From Panax quinquefolius (taxonomy: Eukaryota > Streptophyta > Magnoliopsida > Apiales > Araliaceae), in NCBI GenBank assembly GCA_020205615.1, contig CM035170.1:59571322-59635321 (forward strand): a stretch of DNA of 64,000 nt, in the 5' to 3' direction. Position 1 is the first letter of the stretch; each line of letters begins with the position of its first letter. Positions 10,592 through 22,032 of this stretch are shown piece after piece. The translations under genes were made by a program, and so were the position numbers. Below the pieces are notes generated by a model. It was not told where the DNA came from. It worked only from the letters and a program-made list of their open reading frames with translations, and did no database searches.

Positions 10592-11953
10592 ATCTCCCCT
10601 CCTTATGAAATTTCACCCTCGAAATTTACGTACTTACCTGGTATGCCAAATAGGTGAGGATACCTTGACTTCACTTCAAATTCTAACTCTTGAGGTATAA
10701 CCTTTGAGCGTCGAATATGATCCTTCTTATCCAAGATGTTAACACGTATCTTCTCATATGTTAAATCTTCTGCTATCTCGTCCGGTTCTAAATTAATAAT
10801 GTAGTTCGGGTCGTCCACATATTTACGTAACATCGATACGTTAAAAACATTATGAACACGTGACATACTTAGCAGTAAAACGAGTTTATAAGCCACAGTT
10901 CCTACTTGATCGAGGATTTAAAATGGGTCAATTAAATCGAGGGTTGAGATTTCCTCTCTTTGTCAATTCTTGCTTCTAGAATAACGCCCTCTTGAACCTT
11001 CTTAATTATTCACATTCATCACCTCTGAGTGTGTAGCTTGAGCGGCTTTAACTTTATCGATTAAAGTTGATTCTACTCGTATATTCGTTATCTTCATGTG
11101 GGTCCCTAGAGTTTTTAACTCTATCTTCATCATTTATAAGTTATACGAAATGAGTCTTTGTGTTAAAAATATCGCACTCGTAAATGCATACGATCTTCTA
11201 CTCAACACGTCAGCTACCACGTTCGCTCTTCCACGATGATATTGAATTGTACGATCGTAATCTTCAACAGCTCGAGCCAACTTCTTTGGCACATTACACG
11301 TTTGTTTTAGGTGAAGAAAATATTTGAGGGTTAAAGAAATGGGTTTTGTACTGTGATCAATACATAATTCGATTTCACGCTCTGGGGTAGACCAGGAAGT
11401 CTTCAAGAATACGTCAAGAAATTTATTAACAATAGAAATATCATTCAAAATTGTGACCCTCATCCAAGACTTGGATAGTACATCACATTGATACCTATCA
11501 ACTTGCCATCGTCATTCACGACGTCGCCTACAGAAAGTCTAGCTTCGGTGCATTCCACACAAGAAAGTCAACAACGAAAGGATCGGGGCTCTTTACTTAT
11601 GGCTTGATATGACAATAATTGACTTTAGTGGTTTGGTTGTTTTGAATTCGCATAACAAGTTGGTTAAGAGTATGAAAGCTAACAACCTTACAAAAATCAT
11701 GATGAGTAGTTAACCAATTGTTTCCAAAAATTACATCAAAGGCAAGTATTTTCAAAGAGATGCGATCGATAGGTAACGTGAAAGTGTTGATTTGAACAAG
11801 ATTTATAAATAGTGGAGGTAACGAAGGTTTCTCCCAACTGAGTTTAAACAGATATATCAAAGTCTAACTTCTCCGGAGTTAACTTCAAACATTAAACACA
11901 ACTAGGTGCAATAAAAGAGTGGGTAGAACTGGTATCTAATAAGGTATAAACTT
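10592..11953 (-). pseudogene. Second, partial internal region of element A
   Basis: This repeats 5,339-6,700. The polypurine tract is at 10,592-10,604, the integrase C-terminus with the same truncated chromodomain at 10,603-10,896, the RT/RNase H fusion in one open frame at 11,134-11,463, and the protease C-terminal part at 11,597-11,860. Homology stops at 11,953, just before the protease active-site codons, and unrelated LTR sequence begins. gag, the primer site and a third LTR are missing. Confidence 0.85.
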
Positions 11954-13867
11954 CAAGGGGTCTCGTTTGACCGCCTTTGATTCTCAGTGTAATGCAATTC
12001 TGGGCAAGCTTGAGCATCCATCGTGTAGTGTTTATGTAACTCTACAAGTTCCAACACTTATTTTGATCATACTACATCATATCAAGGAGATCGGTGTCTC
12101 CAAAGTGCTTGTCAGAGTATTCTTGGGTTTTTTGGGTAATCCAGAAACCCAGGCAGTTCATGGTGCCACTTTCAAGCCCACTTAATCAGGTGCTCTGGTC
12201 ATTAGTTAAGTGTTTTCATGGTCCAAATGTGTAGTTCGCATGTCATAGAACATGTATATAATAACAGATCAGTCCAACTACATCACATGTTCCAGATTAA
12301 ACTCGGTCAAACCCTGTCAGAAGGTTTGTTCATCTAGTTTCTAGGAATTCTAGAAACTGCAATCGTGACCGAATGGCCTAGTTTGACCGCTCACTACACT
12401 CGATCTGTTGACTATTTGTGGGATCTAAAGCCATGGATCTAAAGTCCATATAACAGGCTATAATCTAGATATAATAACATCATCAAAATAACACATGACA
12501 GATCTGGGGCTAACAAAATCCTATCAGGCACTGAAAAATGAGTTTCTGGGTTAACCAGAAACTCTTGGTCATGCTCGGTCAATGGGTTTTGACCATGAAT
12601 AACCTACAATATGGATATGGAATGATTGTGATTCCACTTCCAGATCGAAGAGCTCATGTCAGACTACAGATCTAAAACATAAAACAACAAAAATCATGAA
12701 CGGAGAAGAATCTGTGGCTCCTGACATTAGCTTGTCAGACCACAAATAATGTTCTTAAGCGCAGTTTTGAAAAACATCATTTTTAAAGCAATTTGATGCT
12801 ATAGATCTATGATGTATCATTATAGATCATCCTATAACATCCTCTAACATGAATCTAAACACATAAACACGAATTTTTTCTTAGCATACAAGATCAAATG
12901 GTGAGTTAAGGTTTATATCTCTCTTGTCCAATCCTTGATCTTTGATCTCCTTAACTGATCTTAGTGTTTCTAGGGGTTATAATGTGACTGAATCACTTAA
13001 GAAATTCGGAGGTTTGGAGAGAGAAATGTGGGTTGAGTGTTTGATAGCAAAATAAGCAAAATGTTAGACTTTCTCACTCTAATCTATATATAATATGATA
13101 TGTTATATATGGCTGATAAATTGGATTGATTTGCTGGAGTTTATGAGTCACAATGTCAATAATAGTTGGTTACCAACTCCCAATTTGGAAACATTTACAA
13201 GTTATCAATTAAAGAAATCCAAAAAGGGCATTTTGGTCATTGAACATATAATTTTAATGGCATATAGGTAACTTGCCAAATCCTTAGGGTTTAACCCTAA
13301 GGTTCTAACCTTTAGGTTTTATAATTTTAGTTTCTAGAATTTTCTAATTAGGGTTTTAAAATAGAAAATTAAGACTTCTAAAATATAATTAGGGTTTCCT
13401 AATTATATTAAAGGTTACTAACCACATTAGTCACGCTAATTAGGATTAGGGCTTTCTAATTAGGGTTTAGGATTTCCGAATTAAAAATTAGGATTTCTCA
13501 ACATTCAATTAGGGTTCCTAACTGTACGTTAGGGTTTCTAGATCCGAGATTAGGGTTTCTAATCCCCTATTAGGGTTTACTAATATTGTACCCTACCCGA
13601 TCAATCATTGATCAAAATTTATATACAGTACAAACACGCATTCATCAATATAATTATTTTAATTATATTTTCTATCGAATCCCCATCTGTAACTAGGGTT
13701 AAGGTTTCTAAATCTGTTAAGCACAACTCTACTCTTATTTTCGTAGTTAATACACAAATTGACCATATCTCTAGACTCGTAACATAGATACTTGACACAA
13801 AATTAATAATCAATATTAAAAAACTTATTCGTAAATTTCGGATTATTCAAAATCCCGGGTTATCACA
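11954..13867 (-). mobile_element. LTR of family G, truncated at one end
   Basis: On the minus strand it starts TGTGATAACCCGGGATTTTG at 13,867, the style of start seen in Ty3/gypsy chromovirus LTRs. A likely TATA box (TATATATAG) lies near 13,085-13,093, followed by a CT-rich leader. The U3 (13,280-13,580) is packed with TTAGGGTTT-like repeats. The 3' end is not identifiable: at 11,953 the sequence joins element A. No internal region follows. Confidence 0.6.
13280..13580 (-). repeat. Telo-box-like repeats in the G LTR
   Basis: At least eight copies of (A)TTAGGGTTT or close variants occur, among them about 13,287, 13,353, 13,392, 13,465, 13,508, 13,529, 13,549 and 13,569, many in an AATTAGGGTTT context. 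On the element's own strand these read AAACCCTAA, the plant telo-box core. They are too irregularly spaced to be an interstitial telomere. The left fragment (2,590-2,800) shares five. Confidence 0.75.
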
Positions 13868-14991
13868 GGTCATATGCTTATGTGAGCACCTTTAACATGT
13901 ATATATGTTAAAGTATAAGTGCATAAGTGTGTTAAAGTTAAGGTAAACAGAAGTGCAAAGCTCGACCTTGATGCAGCGAGGATAAGCCAATGCCACTTGC
14001 TTCTAAGCTTGGGCAGTGCGGTGCAAATGAAGCCATCCTGCAGTCAAGAATAGTTTCTATTTTTGATCTGAAGTTCAAGGCATGCTTATATGATTACATT
14101 AACTTGTAATATATGACCAATATGTTATGTAATGTGTTAAGAAGCATGCTATGTGATAAACATAAATATTAATCATGACTTTCAAATGTTAAGTCCAAAA
14201 GAATGTTTACAAGATATAAAGCAATGATACGTTGTTTGAATTTGTGATGTCTTACAATCTGATTTGTGCTATGAAAATATAGGATAGGTGATGTTGTATG
14301 AAGTTACAACTAAGTTAGACATGTATGTGTACGTTTGAACTTACCTATGTGATTTTATGAAACTAATGAATATCTTATACGTGTAAATATATTATGTTAG
14401 GATCTGAAAGAGGATATTAAGCTTTACTTTAGTAAACTACGCTTGAGGCAAGTATCCTAAACCCTTGCATTACTTTATTCAACGAATGTCGTAAGCAAAC
14501 CTTATCTCTTTGAATGCAAGTTATCTTACTTTCTCGTTCAATTGAGCTAGTATATTTAACTCTTGAGAAAACTATTATTTACGTTGAACTTGGTATTGTT
14601 CTTGAATATTGTGAAAGTGTCTATACCATTTGATTCGGCTAGACTGTATGCATGTTTATAAAATTGTCCAAATAATTGGCTAGTGCGAAAATCTTGAAAA
14701 CTGAGTTAAACAACCCTTATGGTAAGATGAGTGTATATTGTTGGAAGCCCCAACACATGCGTGAATATTACTGTGGTGTTATGCATAACATAGAGTATTA
14801 TAGACTGATCATCTATCATACTCAATTCTTTTGGGTTATCAGTTTAATATTAGTAATTCTAGTAGATGTTCAATAGTCCTTAGTAACTGCTCAGTATAAA
14901 TTGTTTTATCCAGTTGGATACGTTGATAGCCTTTGAATTCATATATATCTGTTGATCTATATTGAATTATCGTTTCATATTCCAAAGGATT
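13868..14991 (+). mobile_element. LTR family F, left part (host of the nest)
   Basis: This is plus-strand LTR-like sequence with the conserved block CGCTTGAGGCAAG then TCCTAAACCC near 14,445-14,462. Families D, C and E have that block in their LTRs. It is interrupted after GGATT (14,987-14,991) by element D and resumes at 58,372. Its left boundary against LTR G at 13,867/13,868 shows no F terminus, so the F start is missing or hidden. Confidence 0.55.
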
Positions 14992-17127
14992 TGTAACGCC
15001 CCAAAATCTGGTATATCGTCACACCTAGATTCCGTGCATCACTAGTACATCTTCTTCTAAACATACATCATTATATAGTGAAATATAACAACATACATTC
15101 TCAAATTCCAGGTTCTAAAACCTTATAACCTTTTTCATTACAAATAATGAATAAATACATTATTCTTTACATCTTATAAGAGTAACTTTTATCCACCACC
15201 AAGGATGCATAACAGTTCATTAAACTAATCTATAGTTCAATTAAACTATTCTACATTACAAGTCTTCACTTGATCTTCATGAACATTCACATACTGAATG
15301 ACATTTCTTCTGGATACCAATCAGCTTGATCTTTACGGGTTCCTTAAGTTCTTCTAACATCGTTCGCTGAAAATGTTTTTCATTTAAAGCAAGTGTGAGC
15401 ATTCAATTGCCTAGCAAGTCATAGCAGTTGAATGAACAACTTCAAGAATTTAAACATTCTTTTAAGACTGCAATAATCGAACAAAGGTTATGAAGCAGCT
15501 TGAATAATAGGAATAATCTTGATTCCTATCATTTTAAAACATTAGTCACATTCACTTTGAAATACTCTCATTCTTCTACCTTTTCCATACATATCATGTC
15601 TGGCTAGAACCATTAGCACAGACTTAACAATAACGATTCATGTATAAATGAAACATACTCATATTGAGCAGCTTCAATCACGAGCAATTTCATCTCATAG
15701 AAACATCGAAGTGTTCAAATTGTGGCACAAGGCCTCATACATACTACCACCTTTTACAAATATCGCACATTTGCACATAGACAATACTTCTTAAGTTCAA
15801 CATCTGAGAAGTATAAGAAACTAGCATTCATGTAATATGAATGAAGTTAGGAAACTTGCCTTACGCACAGCTATAGCTTATGCTGAATTGCTCAATCCAA
15901 TCCCTATATAACACATAAAGAAAATAGCATATACACCAATTAGTCACATACTTGACTTAAGCATTGGTTTACTTCACTTTACTTCTTAGGGTTTGCGCTC
16001 TTCTAATCTAAGTTTACGCGAACAATTTTCTTAACCGATTTACGGCTTCATGACATACGGAGATGTCTTACTCATACGTTCATCATCTTTGATGATTTAC
16101 ATTCTTATCTTCTTCTTATAACCTTACTAGGACTCGGCACACATCGTGTCTCTACTAGTAGTCCATATGGTACTCTGAGTGGTTTCCCACAAACAACCAA
16201 CAAACAAGTTCCCGTCTCGTCTACACTGTCTTTCACAGTGAGTTAGATCGATCGCCAGTTTCGTATATACCTCTGCTCTCTAAAGGAATTGTATGTCAAC
16301 CATCAAAGATTACAATTGTACCACAACCTACACTTTATCTTAACCTATCCGAACCATTAAACTATAATGTTTGTTAAGTCAATTTCTTATTCCTTATGGC
16401 TTTCTGGCAACTAAATGACATACCTCAGGATTCATTCCTTATCGTCTAAGTCATACAGTCTTTTGTATACTCAGAACGATCATTCAATGTCAATACTATG
16501 AGGTCATAGCGTTAAACATTTTATATTAACTTATTCGTAACTTACAACATCTGGTTCATTCGACTCAGAACGTTATCCAAGTTATAATCATTAACTCGGC
16601 TTCTTTACGTTATACATCATTGTCTTTAATTCAATTTCTTCACTGGTCACGGTTAATCAACATTCTTTATTACCTTACGATTAAAGCCATACACGGAGTG
16701 TAGGTTCTGCCCGATTAATATTCGCGTTCACTCAACCATCACGTCGGCTAAAGTGTTTAACGCTTACTTTCATTTTATCCTTCTTCATCTGGCATACATT
16801 CAGACTTCCATTAATCTCATTACCGTTCGTTACAGCTTTCATTCATTTATTCATTACATGAACCCCAAGTTCATTAATCTTTCTTAATGTCGAAGCCATA
16901 CAGTTCGATATATTCTAAGACCGCTCGTGCATCGCAACTGCGTTGCGTTTACGTTATTTTAATCTCGTTCAATATCTTTGTTCAACCTTCATTAAAGGTT
17001 TAAATAACTTGCGTAAGTGTTACGTTACGTGAACTAGATGTTCATATTTCTTTCTTGTACATCCCCTAGTAATTGAGCACTTAAAATCTCATTATTGGGT
17101 CTTGCCCTGCACCGGCGCTGTAGCGCC
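14992..17127 (-). mobile_element. 3' LTR of D, U5-side part
   Basis: It runs from the LTR terminus TGTAACGCCCC to the insertion point of element C. It matches the 5' LTR at 43,886 onward and the solo LTR at 22,033 onward. It contains the two short motifs shared with other LTR families: near 15,389-15,418 (AAGTGTGAGCATTC then TTGCCTAGCAAG) and near 15,844-15,872 (GTTAGGAAACTTGCCTTACG). Confidence 0.9.
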
Positions 17128-17963
17128 TATGACGCCCCCAAATTCAGGTACTTGAAACCCGAATTCATTGCTTCACGATACCATTTCTTTGAGTGGAATA
17201 ATAATATTAATGTCATAAATATCAAACTTAATTTACATATCAGAGTTTTCAAAATCCTAGTTATGCGACCTTAAAACATTTCATTACATGATAGATAATA
17301 AATAACATCATCTTATTTAAGTCTAGCTATTACATAAGATAACATAAACTTATTCTGACAGCTTTCCTTTCCCTTTGTTCCTGGCAGAGCCCACTGGTTG
17401 GTCATACTTAACTGAAAACATTTAATTTAAGCAAGGATGAGCATTTGAGTGCCCAGCAAGTAATAACAATTACAAATATTAGCTGAAAGGATTTAAATGT
17501 TTCCTTTGTACTACCCTTCTATAAAAAATCAAAAGTTGTGAAGTAATCTGAACCGATAATAATAACATAACAACTCTCTCTCTCAAATTTTTGAAACAAC
17601 GTATTGACTATAAATAGGGTTAAGGTGACATACTATGAACATTGTTTTTCATTTTCGCTAAGGTTTAGCAGAACTTCATCCATGAAAAAATCATAACTTA
17701 CGGGCACGGGGGTGATCGGCCGTTATGCCTGTGATTGATCAATACTACATGCAAGAACGATATTATCGTTTCACTCTGTCTCACTTGGTATGCATAAAAG
17801 TTTTCCTTAATCGAGATGTTCATACTTAGTCTGGAATCCAAATCAAAACAATTTGGTTGGATACAAAAAGGTTTTATCATATCGAACGATATTTCTAAAT
17901 CTGTGTCTAGCTGGTCAAATAGCTTAGACGACTCTTTATTATCATATACATACTGGTATCAAT

Positions 17964-18019
<56 letters not shown>

Positions 18020-21000
18020 ACATGTGATTAAATATAATGGTTATCCAAGTGGGGACACTTGTATAACCAGGTTTAGAAAATAACGAACAGATTATATATG
18101 TCGGAATTACAATATAGTACCATGTTGATAATCAATGATCGGATATAACATATATAACAATAGGGTAAATATTCTAGTACAATAATAATATAATTCTGAA
18201 ACTTCTTTACTCATGTCCATTGCATAAAGAAAATGCAAAGGTAAAGATACTTACTTACAATATCCGTTGAATAAAGTAAAACAAGAGTTTAGGATACTTT
18301 CTCAATAAAGACTTGAGTAAGGTTAGAGGAACTTGCCTTAAGCGTAGTTTATCCACGTTAATAAATCAACACTTTCGAATCCTATTTATAACGTATTATA
18401 AGTATAAGATGTCCATTAGCTAACACATTTGTTAATCAAGCTCGACATGATTCACGTATGCACATATAGTACAAAATCAGCTCATAGGTTTATCATGAAA
18501 TCAATTATCTAGTTATTTCATAAGCAAATTAAGAATGCTCAAATTTAAGGTATTTTCACCCATGAGCTTTCATTATCTAAGAAAACACTATCTTATTACT
18601 TTGTCCTCACCTATACACATGCATTAGTAGAATTTTAAACCATTCTTAGTAGTAAAGACATCATACAAGTAAACTGTCAAAAATCAGAACTCATCATTTG
18701 GGATTCCAAATCATGCAATTAATTTGCCCATGGCTAAGTTTAGGACCAAGACAACTTGCAGATCCTCTGCAAAGCCAAGACTCAGCTGTTGTCTTGTGGT
18801 TTCTGTCCGTCTTGATCACAACATTCATACACAATATATTTTGTCGTGTTAAGGTCTTTTCATGCTTCTCAAGTCAATCTAGGTTTCTTCTTGCATAACA
18901 TGGTTCTAAGTTTGATCATTTCAATAATGTAAGGTCATTCAAGGTCGTGTAACCACAAAGTCTAGCATGCTTGCTTTCTAAACATACATGATAGTTATAA
19001 AACTCATATTAGGCATGCTTGTGTGTATTCATAATGCATATGTGAAAATATTCTAGTTATTATTTTGAAAACATGCTTTATTTAGTTCTAACTTGATTTC
19101 ACACTTTTAACATCGTAGGCATATAGGTATGATACTTTAACAACACTAAAACTATCATTAAACATGCTCATAAAAGTCAGATTCTATCTTCCTACGTATT
19201 AGGTTCACATTCTCGTTCAAAGTTCATATTTTCATTAGTAACCTTACTAGTAGGTTCAACATGTTCAATACATAAGGATCATGTATAGGGATATTATCGA
19301 CGTAACATGACCTCTTAATCTTATAGAATCTAAACATTCATGTGATGCAACTATATTTAGAAAATATGTTCAAGTTTGCTTTTAAAACTATTTTAAACTT
19401 GAACAATGCAATTTAACACATACAAGATAACTTTAAGGCTCTAATCATATGTAGTTAAGTCATGTTATCATGCTCACAAAATCAAAATATAGAGTATGTA
19501 GTAGTCATGCATATTAGCTCAATATACTTAGTTAAAAACTTCTTTAATACAAATCCTAAGTAAAGTGGTCATGAGCAAAGAACTATGAACCATATGAACA
19601 CAAGTTAATGGGTTATTCATGCCTTTCTAAATCACACCAACATGCTTGCAAAGTCAGAATGTAAACATATCATACATATCAAGTTCCTTTCTAAAGTCCT
19701 AAATCTTTTTTAAACTCTACACCTTTGTTAATCATGTATGCTAATCTAAACATGCTCACATTAGGTTAATATACTAATATATACCTGTTACACATGCTTG
19801 TATGCTAGCTTAAGTCAATAATATACTAACACTTAGCAGATTATGAAATGAAACCAAAAAGGAAATAGAGATCAAGCGGCAAATTACTGCTACACGCCTC
19901 GATGTAAATTCTGGCAAGCACACTGGCCAGGTTCTGTTCTAGTCAAGAATACGATTTTAAGAATCGCCAAGCCAAATCTCAAAATTTATTCTCCAAATGG
20001 ATTCTGGACACTCATAAACCAATAGCAACATACTTATATGATCATATAACATCTATAAAACCAATACCCAACCTTATTAACATCAAATTCCATAAAATCA
20101 AAATTTTGAGATTTCAAGAATAAAATTTAACAGAAACTAAAATGTAGAACACGAAGAATCTTATACCTTGCAATTTGCTTGCTAATTCACACCCTTCTAC
20201 TGATATGTATACAAACACTCACTCTATATATGCTTTCAATCCTTAGCAATTCTCAGCAATGGATATTAGAAGGAGATGGGTGATATTTATAAAGAAATGA
20301 AAACATAGACAATGCATATGTACACCAATTTAAACCCATGAATGCAAGGATTACATGAAGGTTAAGAGAGAGTTGGTAAATGGTTGTTGAAATTCATCAT
20401 AATCCCTACTCCCTTGTTCATCATTGACATCTAGGTTGCAAGCTTGAGCTTGGAAGAAGAAAAAGGCATAGGCTTTAGCCTCTATGTGATTCACGTGGTT
20501 GAGGAAATGAACAAATGGGACACTAGTTTTGGGACAAGCTAATTAACTCAGCACTCTTGCAACATTAGACCATATACTTATACACAACTCTTATTCTTAT
20601 GCTATATTGTATTTAATATTTCAAGGTAGTAGATGAAATATGGATATGTAACATACATATAATACATGTATAATTTTTTATCACACCGGTATACTTTATT
20701 AAAAATAATTATTTACAATATGCTCATGGTATATTATTTTAATATATGCCCACATACGTATTGTCACATACACCTTCATGATGTATTCATACCATATAGT
20801 TTTAATATGCATAATCACATTGCTTCATACAATATAGTTTCATAGAACTTAATATATAGTCACACAAAAGTCACACTACGCTATATAGTATAGTCGTAAT
20901 ATTGCTCACATGCACATAACCGATAATCTAATATTATTATATTAATAACTTATTTATTTATGTCAATTAAATAAATTATTTATTTCGTTGATTAATTAAC

Positions 21001-21767
21001 ACCAAAATTAATTACTCCAATCCTCGTTGGTTAATGTATTTATAGATCTCCATAATCATTAATTATCTAAATAATTCTTATTATATTTATAGATTTATTG
21101 CAAATAATAGTAATCAAATATTATTAATTAATTACCAAGTAATCAATATTCTACCACAATTAATTAATATTAATTAATAGTTTACTTAATATTTCCTTCG
21201 TCAATCATAACACACTGTATTTCATGGTTTATCAATGTCACACATATCACCTAATTGTTTCATTTAATTTCTAAAGTAAAATAATAATTTTCTCCAATCG
21301 ACCATCAAGCAAGCAATTACTTGATTTTATCTTCTTTGGACGACGACAATGCAAATTGCTACATATTACTCACATTGCAAGACTTTTTTAGCTTCTACTC
21401 ATGTCAATCTTGATTATAATTAAACTTATACGACCTTAATTAATGTCCACAAGAATGATATAGCAATCTAAGAGTGTATTCATTACTTATTATAATAATC
21501 CTAACAATTATATCCTATATACAATAATCATATTTTTACGGAAAATGACTAATACTATTTTTATTACAAAATTAATTTATAATAATAATATAATCTATAA
21601 TGATCAATAATTCTTAAAAAGAATTTATTTACAATTAATCATGTAATAATAAGTTTTATTTATCATATAAATACGCATACTTCTCTTTGCACATAATCCC
21701 TCCTTTAAAGAAAAATTTAAATGCAAAATTTATTATTTAATTATATTGAAAATATTGGGTTATTACA
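17128..21767 (-). mobile_element. 3' LTR of element C, complete
   Basis: This 4,640-bp LTR starts TGTAATAACCC at 21,767 and ends in GGGGGCGTCATA at 17,128, where the canonical CACA has become CATA. A TATA box (TTTATAAATATCACC on the minus strand) is near 20,285-20,297. A microsatellite (AT)n runs about 17,967-18,016. The purine tract AAGGGAGGGTGGA lies just upstream in element sense (21,768-21,780). There is no open frame of note in it. Confidence 0.88.
17967..18016. repeat. (AT)n microsatellite in LTR C
   Basis: About 50 bp of AT stand here, against about 33 bp at the same LTR position in the other copy (28,841-28,873). The difference arose after insertion. Confidence 0.9.
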
Positions 21768-22032
21768 TCCACCCTCCCTTATAAGGATTCCGTCCCCGGA
21801 ATCATCGCTTTAAAACCTATTGACGCTAGGGAAAATAGCATACACAGTCTTTTCAAGTAGATCTCGATTCGATCGAATTGATCTTTAACTATTCAACATA
21901 AACTTGTCTATCTGATCATGCGGAAATCTAATTTCTAACAAAACTAAAATTTCTCCTTCAAAAGTTCTTTATAACATAATTTATTTATATTTCAGAAAAT
22001 TGTATATACGAAAATATAATTCATACGAATAA
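21768..22032 (-). other. Internal 3' end of element C with polypurine tract
   Basis: On the minus strand GATTCCGGGGACGGAATCC, then a purine tract, directly precedes the 3' LTR. The GGGGACGGAATCC block is the usual sequence after the pol stop in plant chromoviruses. The remaining 200 bases have no coding signal. The stretch between gag and this point, where pol should be, is absent apart from the inserted solo LTR. Confidence 0.7.

Larger units (their letters stand above)
2872..11953 (-). mobile_element. Element A: Ty3/gypsy deletion derivative, LTR-internal-LTR-partial internal
   Basis: Two LTRs of about 2.46 kb (2,872-5,338 and 8,129-10,591) flank a 2.79-kb internal region with a tRNA-Met primer site and gag. 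Beyond the right-hand LTR the internal sequence starts again (10,592-11,953) and stops at a junction with an unrelated LTR. This order is expected from unequal recombination between sister or tandem copies, with the third LTR lost. Both internal copies carry the same pol deletions. CGTAA (2,867-2,871) would be the left target duplication, but no matching right end exists. Confidence 0.85.

Noticed and set aside
13280..13580. Interstitial telomere repeat
   Set aside because: The TTAGGGTTT motifs are separated by irregular AT-rich spacers and sit inside an LTR U3; no tandem (TTTAGGG)n is present.
21900..22032. A hidden pol remnant between gag and the 3' LTR of element C
   Set aside because: I looked for RT, RNase H and integrase motifs on the minus strand in 21,768-22,032 and found none; only the post-pol GGGGACGGAATCC block remains.
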